Source of the DNA: Pseudopedobacter sp038243635
GTDB taxonomy: Bacteria; Bacteroidota; Bacteroidia; Sphingobacteriales; Sphingobacteriaceae
DNA: 64,000 nt
Reading direction: 5' to 3'
NCBI GenBank assembly: GCA_038243635.1
Contig: JBBSQW010000002.1
Coordinates: forward strand, 62,001 to 126,000
Positions 43,664-52,088 of the stretch are shown in pieces. The position numbers and the translations under genes are program-made. The notes beneath the pieces were generated by a model. The model worked only from the letters and a program-made list of their open reading frames with translations. It had not been told where the DNA came from and did not search any database. How positions within the stretch are numbered: position 1 is the first letter of the stretch; every line of letters begins with the position of its first letter.

Positions 43664-44638
43664 TTAGTTTGCTGGTGCAACTGGAGTCGCTGGCATTGCA
43701 GGCGCTGCAGTTGGAACTTCGTTCTTTTGAACTACATCAATCAATTCTAAATCAAAAATTAATGGAGTGAATGGGCCAATCATGCCACCTGGCATTCCTT
43801 GCTCACCGTAACCTAATTTAGATGGGATAATGATTGTTGCTTTTCCACCTTTTTTCATTTTTAATACACCTTCGTCAAATCCTGGGATCACGTTTCCTTT
43901 ACCAATAATTAAGCTTAATGGTTGGTAAGGTGCTCTTGCTGGGTTAAAGATATTTGCTTTTTTAGCATCTGCTTCAACGCTAGTATCAAATACTTTTCCT
44001 GATAATAATTTACCTGTATAGTTAACCACAACGCTATCGCCAACAACTGGCTGAATTCCTTTACCTTCTGTAGTAGTAGCTACAAATAATCCAGATGGAA
44101 GTGCATCAGCTTTAACTTTGCTATCAGCAACGTATTTTTTGATGTTTTTATCTTCTGCATTTTTTGATCTATCGCCTTCAGCTTTGAAGTAAGCCTCTAC
44201 TTTGCTTTGGAAACCTTTTTCGTCTGCACTGTCTTTGTGAATTACTTCTTCAATTTTTACTGTGTAAATAATGTATTTACCTTTAATAGTTGCTGGTTTT
44301 GGTTGACCTTTAGCTTCTGCTGAATCTAAATCAATTTTAAACGTAGCGCTATCGCCTTTATTCAATAATTTAATAGCGTAAAATAAATCACCTTCGTAAG
44401 CTGGCTTAGATACAAAAGTTTGAGATGGTCTGTCTAATTCGTAAGAATTGTAAAGCACAGAATCACCATCTGTTTTTGCAATAATGTTTAAGCTAATAAA
44501 ATCGCCATCAGCAATTGAATCACCTTTCACATCGTTGTGAATATTGTAAAGTAAACCAGAAGGTCCTTTTTTGAAGCCTCCACCACAAGCAGCAAAACCT
44601 AAAGCTGCTACTGTTAAGATTAATAATCCTTTTTTCAT
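43664..44638 (-). CDS. FKBP-type peptidyl-prolyl isomerase lipoprotein
   Basis: This is a 324-residue lipoprotein; the lipobox AACG places Cys at residue 18, followed by Gly residues. It has two FKBP-related halves: a degenerate N-terminal one (GPSGLLYNIHNDVKGDSIAD, about 25-130) and a canonical C-terminal one (GDSVVVNYTGKLLSGKVFDT, then VIPGFDEGVLKMKKGGKATI and IPSKLGYGEQG, about 200-305). The tail is Ala/Pro-rich. It is probably a periplasmic folding catalyst of the envelope. Only the second domain has the full set of rotamase aromatic residues. It is transcribed alone. Confidence 0.87.
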   Translation of the reverse strand: MKKGLLILTVAALGFAACGGGFKKGPSGLLYNIHNDVKGDSIADGDFISLNIIAKTDGDSVLYNSYELDRPSQTFVSKPAYEGDLFYAIKLLNKGDSATFKIDLDSAEAKGQPKPATIKGKYIIYTVKIEEVIHKDSADEKGFQSKVEAYFKAEGDRSKNAEDKNIKKYVADSKVKADALPSGLFVATTTEGKGIQPVVGDSVVVNYTGKLLSGKVFDTSVEADAKKANIFNPARAPYQPLSLIIGKGNVIPGFDEGVLKMKKGGKATIIIPSKLGYGEQGMPGGMIGPFTPLIFDLELIDVVQKNEVPTAAPAMPATPVAPAN

Positions 44639-44674
44639 TTATTTATATTGTTTTTTATTTGCATTTATTTTAAA

Positions 44675-44965
<291 letters not shown>

Positions 44966-44972
44966 TACTCAT

Positions 44973-45986
44973 TTACTGCAAAAGTAAATTCTTATACTCT
45001 GGCAAAATTGCTTTAAATTGTTCTATTACCTCCTCAAACGAATCTTCAGATTGTCCTCCGGCTGCATTTCTATGTCCGCCGCCACTAAAGTACTTCTTAC
45101 ATATTTCATTTGCCGGAAAAGTGCCAACAGAGCGCAAAGATAGTTTTATTTTATCTTTCCGTTCTACAATAAAAGCAGCCAGTTTTATTCCACTAATTGA
45201 TAGCGCATAGTTAACTACACCCTCGGTTTCACCGGTTTGGATGTCAAATTTAGCGATATCTTCTTTGCTAACCGTAATTAGTGCGGTATTAAACTCTCTT
45301 AAAACCTCTAGTTTATTACTTAAGCAATAGCCTAAAAACTTTAATCTTCCCTCAGTTGCGTTATCATATACATGTTGGTGGATTCTCCAATTTTCTGCGC
45401 CAGCTTCAATTAAACCAGCAACAATGCGGTGCAGATTTGCCGTAACGTTGGGGAAACGGAAAGAACCAGAATCCGTCATGATGCCGGTATATAAACAAGT
45501 TGCTACGTCTTTATTGATGAGTTCTCCGTCCTCTAAAAGATTAACGATAAAATCATAAATCAGTTCGGCAGTGGCACAGGCGTTGATATTCCAATGTCTA
45601 AAATCGTCAAAACCTTCTGGCTCTAAATGATGATCAATCATCACTTTTATTCCTTTTGCTTTGCGTACTTCTTCCCCTAACTCATTAATTCGAGTAAGGG
45701 TATTAAAATCTAAACAGAAAATAAGATCTGCATCGGCAACTAAATCCTTGCTTTCTGCTTCTTTTTCGGTGTAAATAATTACTTCGGGATTGTTAGGCAA
45801 CCATTGTAAAAAGTAAGGATAATCTGTTGGGGAAACAACTTTTACGAAATGCCCTTTCTGAATTAGATAGTTGTACAGGCCTAAAGAAGAACCCATTGCA
45901 TCGCCATCTGGCTTGTGATGCGTTGTGATTACAATCTTGCAAGGCTGTGCTAATTTTTCTTTTAGTGCGGTTAAATCAATCATCAA
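44973..45986 (-). CDS. nrnA: DHH/DHHA1 phosphoesterase (NrnA-like oligoribonuclease/pAp phosphatase)
   Basis: This 337-residue cytoplasmic phosphatase hydrolyses nano-RNA and 3'-phosphoadenosine 5'-phosphate, and in some species linear di-adenylate from c-di-AMP turnover. The N-terminal DHH domain has THHKPDGDAMGSSLGLY (residues 21-37), a metal Asp in LIFCLDFNTLTR, and DHHLEPEGFDDF near 118-129. TGIMTDSGSFRFPN near 167-180 also carries metal ligands. The DHHA1 domain ends with YFSGGGHRNAAGGQSED near 297-313. Normal length. The window also encodes a diadenylate cyclase (13.8 kb), so an NrnA-type enzyme may act on its product, an inference only. Confidence 0.88.
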   Translation of the reverse strand: MMIDLTALKEKLAQPCKIVITTHHKPDGDAMGSSLGLYNYLIQKGHFVKVVSPTDYPYFLQWLPNNPEVIIYTEKEAESKDLVADADLIFCLDFNTLTRINELGEEVRKAKGIKVMIDHHLEPEGFDDFRHWNINACATAELIYDFIVNLLEDGELINKDVATCLYTGIMTDSGSFRFPNVTANLHRIVAGLIEAGAENWRIHQHVYDNATEGRLKFLGYCLSNKLEVLREFNTALITVSKEDIAKFDIQTGETEGVVNYALSISGIKLAAFIVERKDKIKLSLRSVGTFPANEICKKYFSGGGHRNAAGGQSEDSFEEVIEQFKAILPEYKNLLLQ

Positions 45987-46060
45987 TAATTATAAGTTGG
46001 CGAAGTTAATCAAATCCTCCGAAAATTAAACCAATACTTTCTGTTACGATTTTAAAAACT

Positions 46061-46069
46061 TACTTTTGC
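46061..46069 (+). promoter_or_regulatory. -7 box of ndk
   Basis: TACTTTTGC fits TAnnTTTGC, with the ATG 22 bp downstream. No clear -33 TTTG is visible. Confidence 0.5.
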
Positions 46070-46090
46070 CACAATTTTAAAAATAGAACC

Positions 46091-46510
46091 ATGACAACTA
46101 ACAGAACATTTACAATGATTAAGCCTGATGCCGTTGCTAACGGACACATCGGAGCTATTTTAAACGATATTACAGCAGCTGGCTTTAAAATTATTGCCAT
46201 GAAATACCTTAAATTAACTCCAGAAAAAGCAGGTGAGTTTTACGCAGTTCACAAAGAGCGTGGTTTTTACGGTGAATTGGTAAGCTTTATGTCTTCTGGA
46301 CCTATCGTTGCAGCAATCTTAGAAAAAGACAATGCAATTGAAGATTTTAGAAAATTAATTGGTGCTACAAACCCAGCTGATGCTGCTGAAGGAACTATCC
46401 GTCAGAAATATGCTAAGTCAATTGACGCTAACGCAGTTCACGGTTCAGATTCTGACGAGAACGCTAAAATTGAAGGCGATTTCTACTTCTCAGAAGCAGA
46501 ACGTTTCTAA
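46091..46510 (+). CDS. ndk: Nucleoside-diphosphate kinase
   Basis: This 139-residue enzyme equalises nucleoside triphosphate pools through a phospho-histidine. The N-terminus RTFTMIKPDAVANGHIGAIL is the family start. YAVHKERGFYGELVSFMSSG lies near 52-71. The active-site His is in SIDANAVHGSDSDENAKIE (His117 or so). The C-terminal FYFSEAERF is also typical. It is complete and followed by a strong terminator; codon use looks optimised, as expected for a well-expressed gene. Confidence 0.96.
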   Translation: MTTNRTFTMIKPDAVANGHIGAILNDITAAGFKIIAMKYLKLTPEKAGEFYAVHKERGFYGELVSFMSSGPIVAAILEKDNAIEDFRKLIGATNPADAAEGTIRQKYAKSIDANAVHGSDSDENAKIEGDFYFSEAERF

Positions 46511-46531
46511 GCGACAAAAAACTAGGTTAAT

Positions 46532-46566
46532 AAAAAAGCAACGAGATTTTCTCGTTGCTTTTTTTT
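46532..46566 (+). terminator. Terminator after ndk
   Basis: Perfect stem AAAAGCAACGAGA / TCTCGTTGCTTTT with a short T loop, followed by a T run. Confidence 0.92.
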
Positions 46567-46613
46567 GTTTTAGAGAATTGAGGAAAGATTAGCGTTCGAG
46601 CGTTTTGCAAATT

Positions 46614-46735
46614 GCGTTAACGATTGAAACGACATCCTTTTTATTTGCTGCTCTGAGTCCTTCAGTAAAATTCAGGATAAACTCAATCGAAGGGTAGCAA
46701 ATAAAAAGATATAGTGAAAAGCGTGTTTAAACGCC
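46614..46735 (+). repeat. Dispersed long-hairpin element, copy 3
   Basis: It starts GCGTTAACGATTGAAACGAC, then ATCCTTTTTATTTGCT, a 46-bp variable tip, AGCAAATAAAAAGATATAGT and the end AAGCGTGTTTAAACGCC. The apical stem TTTTTATTTGCT / AGCAAATAAAAA is perfect. The tip holds words seen in the inverted repeat at 38.0 kb. Confidence 0.8.
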
Positions 46736-46768
46736 CCAATAATCACTTAACCGAGATTTAACTCATAC

Positions 46769-46796
46769 AAAAAGCCATCTCGAGAGATAGCTTTTT
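46769..46796 (-). terminator. Terminator after the SIMPL gene
   Basis: Arms AAAAAGC-ATCTC and GAGAT-GCTTTTT, each interrupted by one unpaired base, lie about 20 bp beyond the minus-strand stop at 46816. Confidence 0.7.
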
Positions 46797-46815
46797 GAAT
46801 TGTGACTGAAACAAA

Positions 46816-47502
46816 TTATTTAATCTCAAATACTGCTCTGATATTTACACTTAGTTTGATTTTTTTAAAATCGATTTGAGGGGCACTATCCGCAAAAGAT
46901 TCTGTTTTCATCATCGCAGTGCGGTAAATTGGTTGCGGATAATTATTGTTCTCAGATTCGTTGATTTCCAAAGTCTGATATAATTTGTCTCCGATGGATT
47001 GCACTAAATAAGTAGCTTTCTCTTTCGCCTGTTTTAGCGCTTTAATTTTAAGCTCTTTCTTTAAATCCTCTTCCTTTGAGTAAGCGTAACGCTCAATACT
47101 GGTAGAAGAAACTCCTTTTGCATCAATAGCAGCAATTACTGTATTTAACTTATTTAAATCGGATACTTTAATAGTGTATTGTTTAGAAGCTAAAAAAGTA
47201 GGATCTTTTTTCTTATCCCAATAGTTATTATACGCACTAATGTTATTGATCATGAAATCTTCTTGCGCTATACCTGCTTTTGTTACGGCTTTTTGCAACT
47301 GGATTTCTAATTCTTCGATACTTACCTTTTTTCTGTTATCTCTCATGTACTCTTTCAAAGATATACCAATGTAGATTTCATCTGGTGTAACTTCGGCTTC
47401 CGCAGTGCCGTTGACTTCAATTTTTTTACGTAGGTCTACATTTTGAGCAAATAAACTAGATGTTGTAAATGCTATTAGGGTGATAAAAAGTAACTTTTTC
47501 AT
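46816..47502 (-). CDS. SIMPL-domain (DUF541) exported protein
   Basis: This is a 228-residue periplasmic protein. The signal peptide is KKLLFITLIAFTTSSLFAQ (residues 2-20). The SIMPL domain follows: KIEVNGTAEAEVTPDEIYI near 27-45 is the conserved opening, then an EELEIQLQKAVTKAGI helix, YTIKVSDLNKLNTVIAAIDA near 108-127 and ALKQAKEKATYLVQSIGDKL near 156-175. Family members assemble into oligomers and are often linked to envelope stress; no specific role can be assigned here. Monocistronic. Confidence 0.85.
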   Translation of the reverse strand: MKKLLFITLIAFTTSSLFAQNVDLRKKIEVNGTAEAEVTPDEIYIGISLKEYMRDNRKKVSIEELEIQLQKAVTKAGIAQEDFMINNISAYNNYWDKKKDPTFLASKQYTIKVSDLNKLNTVIAAIDAKGVSSTSIERYAYSKEEDLKKELKIKALKQAKEKATYLVQSIGDKLYQTLEINESENNNYPQPIYRTAMMKTESFADSAPQIDFKKIKLSVNIRAVFEIK

Positions 47503-47587
47503 AACTTATTGTTTTTTGTTTTAATAGAGATGTAATTTTAGTGCCAATTCCATAAACGAAAAATATTTTTTTTACGTTTAAATTGTG

Positions 47588-48073
47588 ATGATGAAATTTA
47601 TAAAAACTTTTATAATTCTGTTGTTTGTTACTCATACTGGATATGCGCAAGAACCAGCTAAGCAAATGCCCGATTTTGATTTTGTAAATACAAACGGGGA
47701 AAGTTTTAAAAGAGCAGATTTAAACAAAGCGCATAAAACATTGATTGTGTTTTTTGATGCCACTTGTTCGCATTGCCAAAAAGCTGCTGTTTTTTTTAAT
47801 TCGCATTTGAAAGATTTGAAACCATATAACGTTTTGTTTATTACGATGGATGAGCACAAAGCGATACAGTTGTTTATGAAAGATTATGCGCCTCTTATTC
47901 TCACTGGTAGAAGCGTTAGAATTTTGAGAGACACAGCTCGTTATTTTGTACCTAACTTTTTACCGAAGCGCTTTCCTGCGATTTACGTTTATAATAAAAA
48001 AGAGGAATTGGAGATTTATACCAGCGATGAAAAAGAACTAGATAAAGTTTTAAACACGTTGAAATCTCATTAA
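47588..48073 (+). CDS. Exported thioredoxin-like (TlpA/redoxin) protein
   Basis: This protein of about 160 residues has a signal peptide (KFIKTFIILLFVTHTGYAQ) and a thioredoxin-fold domain. The redox motif is in IVFFDATCSHCQKAAVFFNS (CSHC). The order of DFDFVNTNGESFKRADLNKA before and a cis-Pro loop (FLPKRFPAIYVYNKK) after the motif is that of TlpA/ResA proteins. It probably reduces or shuffles disulfides in the periplasm. The start may be ATG 47588 or 47591; the GTG at 47585 is less likely. It is divergent from the SIMPL gene with about 85 bp between starts. Confidence 0.82.
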   Translation: MMKFIKTFIILLFVTHTGYAQEPAKQMPDFDFVNTNGESFKRADLNKAHKTLIVFFDATCSHCQKAAVFFNSHLKDLKPYNVLFITMDEHKAIQLFMKDYAPLILTGRSVRILRDTARYFVPNFLPKRFPAIYVYNKKEELEIYTSDEKELDKVLNTLKSH

Positions 48074-48084
48074 GCAATTAGCTG

Positions 48085-48372
48085 TTATTTCTGTCTATCG
48101 ATGTGTCCTAAATCTTTTTCGGGACTAACAACATCTCTAACTAATTTTTTAAGTTCCTTAATTTCTGGAAAGCGTTCCTCAATTTTCCTGTCAAAGACTA
48201 CTTTTTCATTAACTGCTACGGTAAAAATGCCGGCTGTTTGTGCGGGACAAAGCAAAACACCATGAACTTCTTCTGTAAAAGTATTTAGTAATTCTTGGGC
48301 CATATAAGCCGACCGTAGCAGCCAGCCACATTTTGGGCAGTAGGTAATGGCGATTATAGGTTTTTTATTCAT
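48085..48372 (-). CDS. Rdx/SelW-like redox protein (Cys form)
   Basis: This is a 95-residue protein with a thioredoxin-like SelT/SelW/SelH fold. The redox motif is CPKC in ITYCPKCGWLLRSAYMAQEL (residues 9-28), where selenoproteins have CxxU. The AGIFTVAVNEKVVFDRKIEE segment and FPEIKELKKLVRD complete the family pattern. It is soluble and cytoplasmic. Substrate unknown. It is convergent with the thioredoxin-like gene, with only 11 bp between stops. Confidence 0.82.
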   Translation of the reverse strand: MNKKPIIAITYCPKCGWLLRSAYMAQELLNTFTEEVHGVLLCPAQTAGIFTVAVNEKVVFDRKIEERFPEIKELKKLVRDVVSPEKDLGHIDRQK

Positions 48373-48429
48373 GATTTACTGTCTGTTTTACCGGTAAAAA
48401 TACGCTAAATCTAAATTGAGAGCCAGTTT

Positions 48430-48463
48430 TTGCGGGTAGAAAGGCTCAATAAATTATATTTGC
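48430..48463 (+). promoter_or_regulatory. Promoter of cobA
   Basis: TATATTTGC (48455-48463) fits the -7 consensus, with a TTTTTG about 22 bp upstream as -33 element. Confidence 0.6.
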
Positions 48464-48494
48464 GCTTTAAGCTTATCAAATTGTGACAAAAAAA

Positions 48495-49208
48495 ATGGAA
48501 TTAATTGTTGTAGGTGCTGGCCCTGGAGATCCGGAGTTAATCACTCTAAAAGCTATAAATGCTTTAAAAAGAGCGGATGCTATTCTTTATGATAATTTGG
48601 CCAACAAGGTTTTATTGGATTATAAAAAAGAAGGTTGCGAATTGGTTTATGTAGGCAAAACGCCTTATCAAAAATATAACAGTCAGGAAGAAATAAATAA
48701 TTTGATAAAGCATTATGCCGATAGGTATGAAGTAGTAGTGCGTTTGAAAGGTGGTGACCCGTTCATTTTTGGCAGAGGAATGGAAGAAATTATGTTCGCC
48801 AAATCATATGGAATGAAAACCAGTTACATTCCTGGGATTACGAGTATGTTGGCCATTGGTTTAAGTGGAATTCCTTTAACTCACCGCGGCGTAAGCGAAG
48901 GTTTTTGGGTGATTACTGGTACCAAAAAAGACGGAAGTTTATCACGTGATATAGAACTGGCTTTACAAAGTAAAACCACCTTGGTGATTTATATGGGGAT
49001 GAAGAACTTGCCTTTTATTGTGGAGGAAGCGATAAAGTATGGTAAACCAAATACGCCTGCAGCTGTGATTCAAAACGCCTCATTACCGACCATGAAGATG
49101 ATTAAGGGTACAATTGTAGAGTTGGAAGAACTGACCAAAAAGCATGGACTTACACATCCTGCGATTATTGTGATTGGGGATGTTACTAATTTGGAAGGTG
49201 ATTCTTAA
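48495..49208 (+). CDS. cobA: Uroporphyrinogen-III C-methyltransferase
   Basis: This SAM-dependent enzyme methylates uroporphyrinogen III at C2 and C7 to give precorrin-2, for siroheme or cobalamin. From ATG 48495 it has 237 residues; GTG 48483 would add four. Motifs: VGAGPGDPELITLKAINALK at the start, YVGKTPYQKYNSQEEIN near 55, VVRLKGGDPFIFGRGMEEIM near 80-99, PGITSMLAIGLSGIPLTHRG near 114-133 and the end HPAIIVIGDVTNL. This is the SUMT form without CysG fusion. No sulfite reductase or cobalamin genes are adjacent. Confidence 0.92.
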   Translation: MELIVVGAGPGDPELITLKAINALKRADAILYDNLANKVLLDYKKEGCELVYVGKTPYQKYNSQEEINNLIKHYADRYEVVVRLKGGDPFIFGRGMEEIMFAKSYGMKTSYIPGITSMLAIGLSGIPLTHRGVSEGFWVITGTKKDGSLSRDIELALQSKTTLVIYMGMKNLPFIVEEAIKYGKPNTPAAVIQNASLPTMKMIKGTIVELEELTKKHGLTHPAIIVIGDVTNLEGDS

Positions 49209-49906
49209 TTTCTTTTCAGAGGAAAAGAAACAATCCCAGCAGAGCGAACACATGAAAGCCTATTAAGACAATAAAACCTGAATAAACTCTTTTTTTGTCG
49301 CACAGGCGCTTTTCACGAACCCATCTCCCATCAGAAAATTTACAGCGCTTATTTTTTCATTCGTTTTTAGTTTTATTTCAAAGGTATTCAAGAAGGCGTC
49401 GCCATTTTACTCAGTAGTGCGTTTACAAAGTCTGTGCGAGCCAGGCGCAAAATCGCTTTCGCTATAGGCTTGGTTATGCTTTAACTTGGGTCTCTACTAC
49501 TAATTTTCTGATTCCCCAGCACTGCCACCGCTCCTTGTTGTGTGGAAACTAAATAAAGATTAAACTTTGTTTGGAACGATATGCAGAACCAGAGAGAAAG
49601 GATGGCCTCTGAAGATTTGGATTGGAACCCGATAAATCTTTTGCACTAGCTTTGTTAACTGATAGCCATCAGCAATCCGCAAAAGTGGAGCAGAAACTTT
49701 GTTAATCCACTACCGTTCTCACGGCTCGGATTGTGCTCAAAGATTTATTGAGGTGTAATGAACAAATATTCGGAAGCCTTGAATTTTTGGTTCTTTTGTT
49801 TCAAGACAAAAGAATGAAAAAAGCAGAGAGATGATCAGATTGCAAGTGAAAATAACATCATGATATTAAAGCGCTAACCTCTTGAATCCGAAATCCCAAA
49901 ACATTC
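49209..49906. other. Gene-free 700-bp region with hairpins at both ends
   Basis: No ORF of credible length is present on either strand. It opens with a perfect hairpin TTTCTTTTC / GAAAAGAAA (49209-49230) directly after the cobA stop, which may act as a weak terminator. Near its far side is another, TTCTTTTGT / ACAAAAGAA (49791-49814). The middle contains non-repetitive, moderately GC-rich sequence (for example GTGCGAGCCAGGCGC). It may be remains of a lost gene or an unrecognised RNA. Confidence 0.5.
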
Positions 49907-50836
49907 CTATCCGTGTTTCGTTAAAAAATCCGCGTAAGCTAATTTAATACCTTCTTTCAACTCCACTTTATGTTTCCAGCCTTTGCTATGTAATTTACTT
50001 ACATCCATTAACTTACGTGGGGTGCCATCAGGTTTGCTACTGTCGAAGACTAATTCGCCTTCAAAACCGATAATTTCTTTAATCATTAAGGCTAAATTTT
50101 TGATCGTTAAATCTTCGCCAGTACCAACGTTGATTAGGTTAGGTTCGTCGTAGTTTTGCATTAAATAGTAACAAGCATCCGCTAGGTCATCGGCAAATAA
50201 AAACTCACGCATCGGACTTCCGCTTCCCCAAACAGTTACGTTATCAGCATTGTTTTGCTTTGCTTCGTGAAATTTACGAATTAGCGCTGGCAAAACGTGA
50301 GAGTTCTGCGGATGGTAATTATCGTTGTAACCGTATAAGTTAGTCGGCATTGCCGATATGTAGTTGCAACCGTATTGTGCTCGGTAAGCATCACACATTT
50401 TAATACCCGTAATTTTGGCTATGGCATAAGGTTCGTTAGTTTCTTCCAACACACCGGTTAGTAAATATTCTTCTTTTAAAGGCTGAGGAGCCATTTTTGG
50501 ATAGATACAACTAGAGCCTAAGAACATCAGTTTTTTAACGTTGTTTAGGTATGAGTTATGGATAACGTTGTTTTGGATTTGTAAATTTTCGAATAGAAAC
50601 TCAGCTCGGTAAGTGTTGTTAGCTACAATTCCGCCTACTTTTGCCGCAGCTAAAAAAACGTACTCTGGTTTTTCTGTTGCAAAAAAGTCGGCCACAGCCA
50701 CTTGGTTTCTTAAATCAAGCTCTTTAGAGGTTCGAGTAATAATGTTAGTATACCCTTCTTTTTCTAACTTTCTTGCTATTGCTGAACCCACCATTCCTCT
50801 ATGTCCGGCGATGTAAATTTTCGATGATTTTTCCAA
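49907..50836 (-). CDS. fcl: GDP-L-fucose synthase
   Basis: This 309-residue epimerase-reductase converts GDP-4-keto-6-deoxymannose to GDP-L-fucose with NADPH. The Rossmann motif is IAGHRGMVGSAIARKLEKEG (residues 9-28). LAAAKVGGIVANNTYRAEFL near 62-81 is a family hallmark. The Ser in FLGSSCIYPKMAPQPLKEE (about 104-122) and the Tyr and Lys in YAIAKITGIKMCDAYRAQYG (about 136-155) form the catalytic set. MPTNLYGYNDNYHP near 163-176 is also typical. The usual partner gmd is not in the window. Confidence 0.93.
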   Translation of the reverse strand: MEKSSKIYIAGHRGMVGSAIARKLEKEGYTNIITRTSKELDLRNQVAVADFFATEKPEYVFLAAAKVGGIVANNTYRAEFLFENLQIQNNVIHNSYLNNVKKLMFLGSSCIYPKMAPQPLKEEYLLTGVLEETNEPYAIAKITGIKMCDAYRAQYGCNYISAMPTNLYGYNDNYHPQNSHVLPALIRKFHEAKQNNADNVTVWGSGSPMREFLFADDLADACYYLMQNYDEPNLINVGTGEDLTIKNLALMIKEIIGFEGELVFDSSKPDGTPRKLMDVSKLHSKGWKHKVELKEGIKLAYADFLTKHG

Positions 50837-50928
50837 AATGCTTTAAACTAATGTGCCCAAAGATAAAATTATTGATTTGCTTTAAAACCCTTTAAAATTA
50901 AATTTTACGGTTAGTGGCGAGTAAATCT

Positions 50929-50937
50929 TATTTTTGC
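50929..50937 (+). promoter_or_regulatory. -7 box that fixes the trmB start
   Basis: TATTTTTGC fits TAnnTTTGC and lies inside the longest ORF. Transcription would start near 50944, so the GTG at 50914 cannot be used. It is followed by an AAGG and a TTG at 50953. Confidence 0.55.
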
Positions 50938-50952
50938 AGAAAAATTAAGGAA

Positions 50953-51600
50953 TTGGCGAAGAGAAAATTACAGCGTTTTGCAGAGATCGGTACGTTTGAT
51001 AATGTAAAGCAATTAGAAGAAGGTAAAGTGTTTAAAGGAGAATGGGCAAAGTCGTTTTTTAAAAACGATAATCCTATTATTCTGGAATTAGCCTGCGGTA
51101 AAGGCGAATACAGCGTAAATTTGGCGAAAAAATATCCAAACAAAAATTTTATTGGTATAGATTATAAAGGCAATCGTTTGTGGGTGGGTGCTAAAATGGC
51201 GATTGATGAAGGCATTGAGAACGTAGGTTTCCTCCGTATTCAAATTCAGAATATTAGAGACTATTTTGGTGACAAAGAAATAGACGAAATTTGGCTTACT
51301 TTTCCAGATCCGCAAGCGCAAAGCCCGTTGGAACGTAAGCGATTGACTAATCCTATGTTTTTAGGCAAATACAAAGCTGTGTTACGAGTCAACGGTATCA
51401 TGCATTTAAAAACAGATAACGATGGTTTCTTTGAGTACACTTTAGAGAAACTTGCAGAGTTAAATATTCCTGCTCTTTTACAAACCATTGATGTTTACAA
51501 AGATTTTCCCGGTGACGAGATTTTATCAATCAAAACACATTACGAGCGGATATACTTGCAGAAAGATAAGAATATTAATTACGTGAAGTTTGCGTTTTAA
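50953..51600 (+). CDS. trmB: tRNA (guanine-N7-)-methyltransferase
   Basis: This enzyme makes m7G46 in the tRNA variable loop. Starting at TTG 50953 it has 215 residues beginning MAKRKLQRFAEIGTF, like other Bacteroidetes TrmB. The SAM motif is LELACGKGEYSVNLAKKYPN, followed by FIGIDYKGNRLWVGAKMA. The catalytic/tRNA-binding segment is IWLTFPDPQAQSPLERKRLT, then LHLKTDN-like MHLKTDNDGFFEY. The longer form from GTG 50914 would include the promoter box and is rejected. It is divergent from fcl. Confidence 0.9.
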   Translation: MAKRKLQRFAEIGTFDNVKQLEEGKVFKGEWAKSFFKNDNPIILELACGKGEYSVNLAKKYPNKNFIGIDYKGNRLWVGAKMAIDEGIENVGFLRIQIQNIRDYFGDKEIDEIWLTFPDPQAQSPLERKRLTNPMFLGKYKAVLRVNGIMHLKTDNDGFFEYTLEKLAELNIPALLQTIDVYKDFPGDEILSIKTHYERIYLQKDKNINYVKFAF

Positions 51601-51738
51601 AGAGATGTGAGATTTGAGACGTGAGATTTGAGAATTTTAAAGCGGATCAATTGAATTGTAAATAAATAGACCAAGTATTTTATATATTTAACATATAGCT
51701 TTTCGCTTTATACCTTTTGTTTTCAGCATTTTTAAAAA

Positions 51739-52080
51739 ATGGATATAACTTCTTTTTACGATCAGGTTTATCAAGTCACGCGGTTAATCCCGAAAGGACG
51801 AGTGACGTCATATGGCGCCATTGCAAGCTATTTAGGAACGAAAGGTTCTTCTAGGATGGTTGGTTACGCCATGAGTGGTGCTTACCAAATTGATCCAGCA
51901 ATTCCGGCACATCGGGTAGTTAACCGGATTGGTTTATTAACCGGTAAATTTCATTTTAGAACCCTGACGGAAATGGAGGAGTTGTTAGCTTTAGAAGGTG
52001 TTAAAGTGGTTGGTGATCAGATTGTTGATTTTAGAAAGCATTTTTGGAATCCTGCAGAAGAGCTGGATTTAGAAAAATAG
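51739..52080 (+). CDS. Alkyltransferase-like (ATL) DNA-repair protein
   Basis: This 113-residue protein has the fold of the O6-alkylguanine-DNA alkyltransferase C-terminal domain: VYQVTRLIPKGRVTSYGAIA (residues 11-30), GSSRMVGYAMSG near 37-48, and IPAHRVVNRIGLLTG near 56-70. In true alkyltransferases the motif is PCHRV; here Ala replaces the acceptor Cys, as in ATL proteins, which bind O6-alkylguanine and hand it to nucleotide excision repair. It keeps the arginine finger region and the DNA-binding helix. No repair partners are adjacent. I am confident of the family and the substitution. Confidence 0.88.
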   Translation: MDITSFYDQVYQVTRLIPKGRVTSYGAIASYLGTKGSSRMVGYAMSGAYQIDPAIPAHRVVNRIGLLTGKFHFRTLTEMEELLALEGVKVVGDQIVDFRKHFWNPAEELDLEK

Positions 52081-52088
52081 TTATCACT

